Positions 6,901 to 7,976 of a stretch of 7,976 nt of DNA are shown piece by piece; position 1 is the first letter of the stretch; each line of letters begins with the position of its first letter. The notes under the pieces were generated by a model that searched no databases, had not been told where the DNA came from, and was given only the letters and a program-made list of their open reading frames with translations. The position numbers and the translations under genes were made by a program. Source of the stretch: Candidatus Acidiferrales bacterium. GTDB taxonomy: Bacteria; Acidobacteriota; Terriglobia; Acidiferrales; UBA7541. Location: the NCBI GenBank assembly GCA_955651735.1, contig CATPAM010000196.1:1-7976 (forward strand). Reading direction: 5' to 3'.

Positions 6901-7357
6901 CGGGGGAAAGGGCGCTTTTGGAACCCCCACCGGCGTTGCTGCTGGCGGTGGCTGCTTTGATCCATCCGATCCAACCGGAACTAGGACTTTCCCTGCCATC
7001 GGCTACACGCCGGTGAATACAAGTGCCAAATTTATCGTGACAGGTCCTGGCGCGAGAGCCAACGTGGGCCGTAACTCTTGGACCACTCCCGGATTTGGCA
7101 TATTGAACTTGGCCGTAGGCAAAAAGACCTATTTTGGAGAGAGCAGATTCTTAGAGGTTCGAGCCGACGTCTTTAACATTCTCAACCACAAGAACTACTC
7201 CCTTAGCAATGGAAATGTTTTTAACACTACGGGCGTGACGGTTGCCACAACGACACCCGGATACGTCGTTCCCACGCTCCCGAATTTCCTCAACGCTCCG
7301 GCATTATTCAGTGGCGGCAACCGCACCATCACTCTGGTACTGAAGCTGACGTTCTAG
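3956..7357 (+). CDS. TonB-dependent outer-membrane receptor with N-terminal carboxypeptidase-regulatory-like domain (Oar-like)
   Basis: Outer-membrane beta-barrel that takes up a large substrate using TonB energy; in Acidobacteriota such proteins are numerous and often linked to glycans or peptides, but the ligand here is unknown. The 1133 residues start with a signal peptide (MRRLVQVSVLAWLCILGTNVALA, cleavage before Q24). A CarboxypepD_reg-like beta-sandwich follows at about 26-115 (TLRGQVLDPAGDSVPNAQV, TSAGTYTFPSVLPGKYSV). A plug domain spans about 130-250, with NNFVVDGVDDNN (189-200), FSAEYGHSAGGQ (225-236) and VTKTGTNNWHGSG. The rest is barrel, with late ADVFNILNHKNYS and a terminal Phe in VLKLTF, the usual outer-membrane insertion signal. 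AAGGAG is 6 bases before ATG 3956. Three pairs of Cys (464/467, 678/687, 971/1000) lie in the exported barrel region and could form loop disulfides. It is divergent from the winged-helix gene and followed by a strong hairpin. Confidence 0.93.
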   Translation: MRRLVQVSVLAWLCILGTNVALAQRVTGTLRGQVLDPAGDSVPNAQVTAMNEDTGVSVTMKTTSAGTYTFPSVLPGKYSVTVEASGFKKVVRSGVVVQADQDNVADARLDLGTATETIEVSASTVEVQTASSTVSNDYDSSQVSNLPTVGGTQNGSPFNLAMLAPNVIAQPGGTVGVGGSVGGTRPRENNFVVDGVDDNNLGVTGPNSTVIPDAVGEFVLLTNQFSAEYGHSAGGQFILVTKTGTNNWHGSGEWYAQNRNLNAMDNLTKAAIRSGTITTQPPFDNNRFGGTFGGPLVKDRFFFFGAYEYTTLHGQGSATPLLAPTASSLATLKSMAADSAVSNILNNFPVAGQADVPAKNWPVVNGTPIPIGNLTIFSPVFQREHDAQFNTDYTRGKHQIGTRFTFNQEKFIFPVNSTQAVFNQDQLVRNRKIALTDVWTLSSHVVNDFRLQYSYFGEFFANPCTVCPNDVTIGDLGSTTIGPGDNNTQKQNTYQIRDNVSWSRGKHTFTFGGEYTHFIYPQFFLTRSNGDYWYGTTQVFIRDLKPDNVGRTLRNAGTGSFLGTQSLFAVFAQDDFKLNPRLTLNLGLRYEYWTNPVGDDTQALNAISNVPGVIAFGKPKTDKNNFGPRVGLAWDARGNGKTAVRAGFGVSYGWKFQNFASITLPPQLQSELNEPSACTLTPQPSWCASGTGFLAGGGLPQTYIAPATQAAARGLTTSFIDDTVMPKYMNWTLAVEHQLYRNATLEVRYLGTRGLSLPVQFRRNHISAFDAGIAPLPTFFKTSDVPAAWTASTPTDAPLNAFNSNIYAPYGFRGNVTADPPFGSSTYHGGSLNFKQRARYGITLNANYTYSHAQDNSTNEFFTSLLNPRRAQDTTRLREDWSSSDLDVRHHFALSLLYEVPKTHADSRLLKAALNGYEVNTVYIAQTGQPVTLQSGNAGIDSNGNGDTAGDRASLNPLGTGLVGSDVYAVCELPGGATGLSNGGKGAFGTPTGVAAGGGCFDPSDPTGTRTFPAIGYTPVNTSAKFIVTGPGARANVGRNSWTTPGFGILNLAVGKKTYFGESRFLEVRADVFNILNHKNYSLSNGNVFNTTGVTVATTTPGYVVPTLPNFLNAPALFSGGNRTITLVLKLTF

Positions 7358-7381
7358 CTTCGTCTGGCGCGCGATGTCCGG

Positions 7382-7405
7382 CGGGAGGCGCCCTGGCGTC
7401 TCCCG
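7382..7405 (+). terminator. Strong hairpin downstream of the TonB receptor, probable transcription end
   Basis: CGGGAGGCGC (7382-7391), loop CCTG, and GCGTCTCCCG (7396-7405) form an uninterrupted 10-bp stem with one G-U pair, 24 bases after the receptor stop codon. There is no T-run after it, so it does not fit the classic intrinsic terminator. It may act as a U-less terminator or as an mRNA 3'-end stabiliser. Confidence 0.45.
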
Positions 7406-7417
7406 GGTGGTGCTCTG

Positions 7418-7540
7418 ATGTCGTGTTGTAGGTTCCTTTATGGCTTCCTGCTGTCTCTTGGCGTACTCAATAGCTATACCGCTGCCCAGACCACTGATCA
7501 GGTTTTGGTCTGTCTAACTGGCGGCGGAGAGTTTTTTTAT
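7418..7540 (+). pseudogene. Possible orphan signal-peptide start (5' gene remnant)
   Basis: From ATG 7418 the plus frame reads MSCCRFLYGFLLSLGVLNSY then TAAQTTDQVLVCLTGGGEFF. It looks like a Sec signal peptide with a cleavage site at TAA-Q. The frame stays open to the window end, but beyond 7540 it is the exact antisense register of the minus-strand gene, where openness is expected from scarce TTA, CTA and TCA codons. The supported part is therefore only about 41 codons, a length that could be open by chance. A weak GGGTGG lies 8-9 bases upstream. A 7-bp inverted repeat, CAGACCA / TGGTCTG (7487-7493, 7506-7512), lies inside. It may be a secreted-protein gene cut short by rearrangement, or chance. 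Confidence 0.25.
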
Positions 7541-7976
7541 TCATTCCTTTTTGCGAACATCAGCAATTGTTCCCGGCCTATACGGATGGCCCAGAGGCTT
7601 CGGCTTTTCGTCGCCGCGCATACCACTGTCGTAGAGGGGCTCCCAAGAAAGGCCGGACTTGGGCAGAGGGTCCATTTTGTATGCCCACCGATACGAAGGC
7701 TTATCTGCGCCGCCTTTCGTGCCTGCCTGCATGATCTCGTTCTTTGTGACGAGTCGGCCAACCACTACGTGAATACTGGCGAGCAGATTCCCATATCTGC
7801 TTGTCTGGAATCCTCGCACCTCCAACAGCAGCCGCACATCTTGGACCGTAAACGCTTCGGTGTACGCATCTCTAAACATTACTCGAATAGCATCCGTGAG
7901 CCCAGAGCATCCTCAATCTCAACATTCTCCTCGCCGCACAACTTAGAAAGTACGGCGACGGTTTGTCGCAGTGATC
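7541..7976 (-). pseudogene. Small winged-helix-like protein gene, apparently frameshifted near 7900 and cut by window edge
   Basis: The minus strand carries two overlapping frames that read as one protein. From the edge, the first gives SLRQTVAVLSKLCGEENVEI then EDALG (7974 to about 7901), and continues out of register to a TAA at 7881-7879. The second frame, entered near 7900, gives LTDAIRVMFRDAYTEAFTVQ then DVRLLLEVRGFQTSRYGNLL, ASIHVVVGRLVTKNEI, KPSYRWAYK and a tail ending VRKKE with TGA at 7543-7541. Joined, EDALG-LTDAIRVMFRDA is what I expect for acidobacterial proteins of this type: a Leu-rich segment ending LCGEE, then a winged-helix-like domain ending YRW. A single missing base in CTGGG/CTCACG explains the break. 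If unbroken it is probably a small DNA-binding or adaptor protein; the function is unknown. The ATG at 7879 lies inside the domain and has no Shine-Dalgarno. Family recognition is from memory. Confidence 0.6.

Noticed and set aside
7521..7540. T-run 7532-7538 as an intrinsic terminator
   Set aside because: No stem lies directly before it. The nearest inverted repeat (7487-7512) ends about 20 bases upstream.
7877..7881. TAATG stop-start overlap suggesting translational coupling of two minus-strand genes
   Set aside because: The two frames join into one plausible protein across a single-base shift near 7900, and the ATG at 7879 is internal to the domain without a Shine-Dalgarno.
7541..7976. 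Plus-strand frame from 7418 staying open to the window end, about 186 codons
   Set aside because: Beyond 7540 it is codon-for-codon antisense to the minus-strand winged-helix-like frame, and the translation has no recognisable features. Only the first stretch is kept as a weak remnant.

Overview
The window looks like chromosomal DNA from an acidobacterium (Acidobacteriota, Terriglobia-like). The main reasons are a 1133-residue TonB-dependent receptor with an N-terminal carboxypeptidase-regulatory-like domain and an Oar-type C-terminus, a membrane-anchored winged-helix regulator of the CadC/ToxR type, and a small winged-helix protein of a style I associate with this phylum. The taxonomic call is inference from protein style; no search was possible.

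Left part (1-1327), all on the minus strand. A complete dimethylarginine dimethylaminohydrolase gene (554-1327) is followed by a 5' leader (206-465) and then by the first 68 codons of an aspartokinase, which runs off the left edge. The leader is the most interesting element. It has a good sigma70-like promoter, a 37-codon peptide with 10 Thr and 3 Ile, an 11-bp hairpin followed by a U-rich tract, and an upstream segment that can pair with the terminator arm. Together these read as a ribosome-mediated threonine attenuator of the thrL type, controlling the first enzyme of threonine/lysine/methionine synthesis.

Middle part (1328-3955). A secreted serine hydrolase of the beta-lactamase/class C family (1462-2934, plus) ends 10 bases from the end of a convergent gene for a small winged-helix protein with one C-terminal membrane span (2945-3541, minus). 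The roughly 415-base divergent region between that regulator and the TonB receptor contains two separate perfect 6-N5-6 palindromes and an imperfect 11-bp direct repeat, all operator-like.

Right part (3956-7976). The TonB-dependent receptor is followed by a strong 10-bp hairpin. Next comes a short plus-strand stretch that reads like an orphan signal-peptide start. Last is a minus-strand gene for a small winged-helix-like protein that enters from the right edge and appears to carry a single-base frameshift near 7900, splitting it into two overlapping frames. No rRNA, tRNA, CRISPR array, insertion sequence or replication origin was seen.
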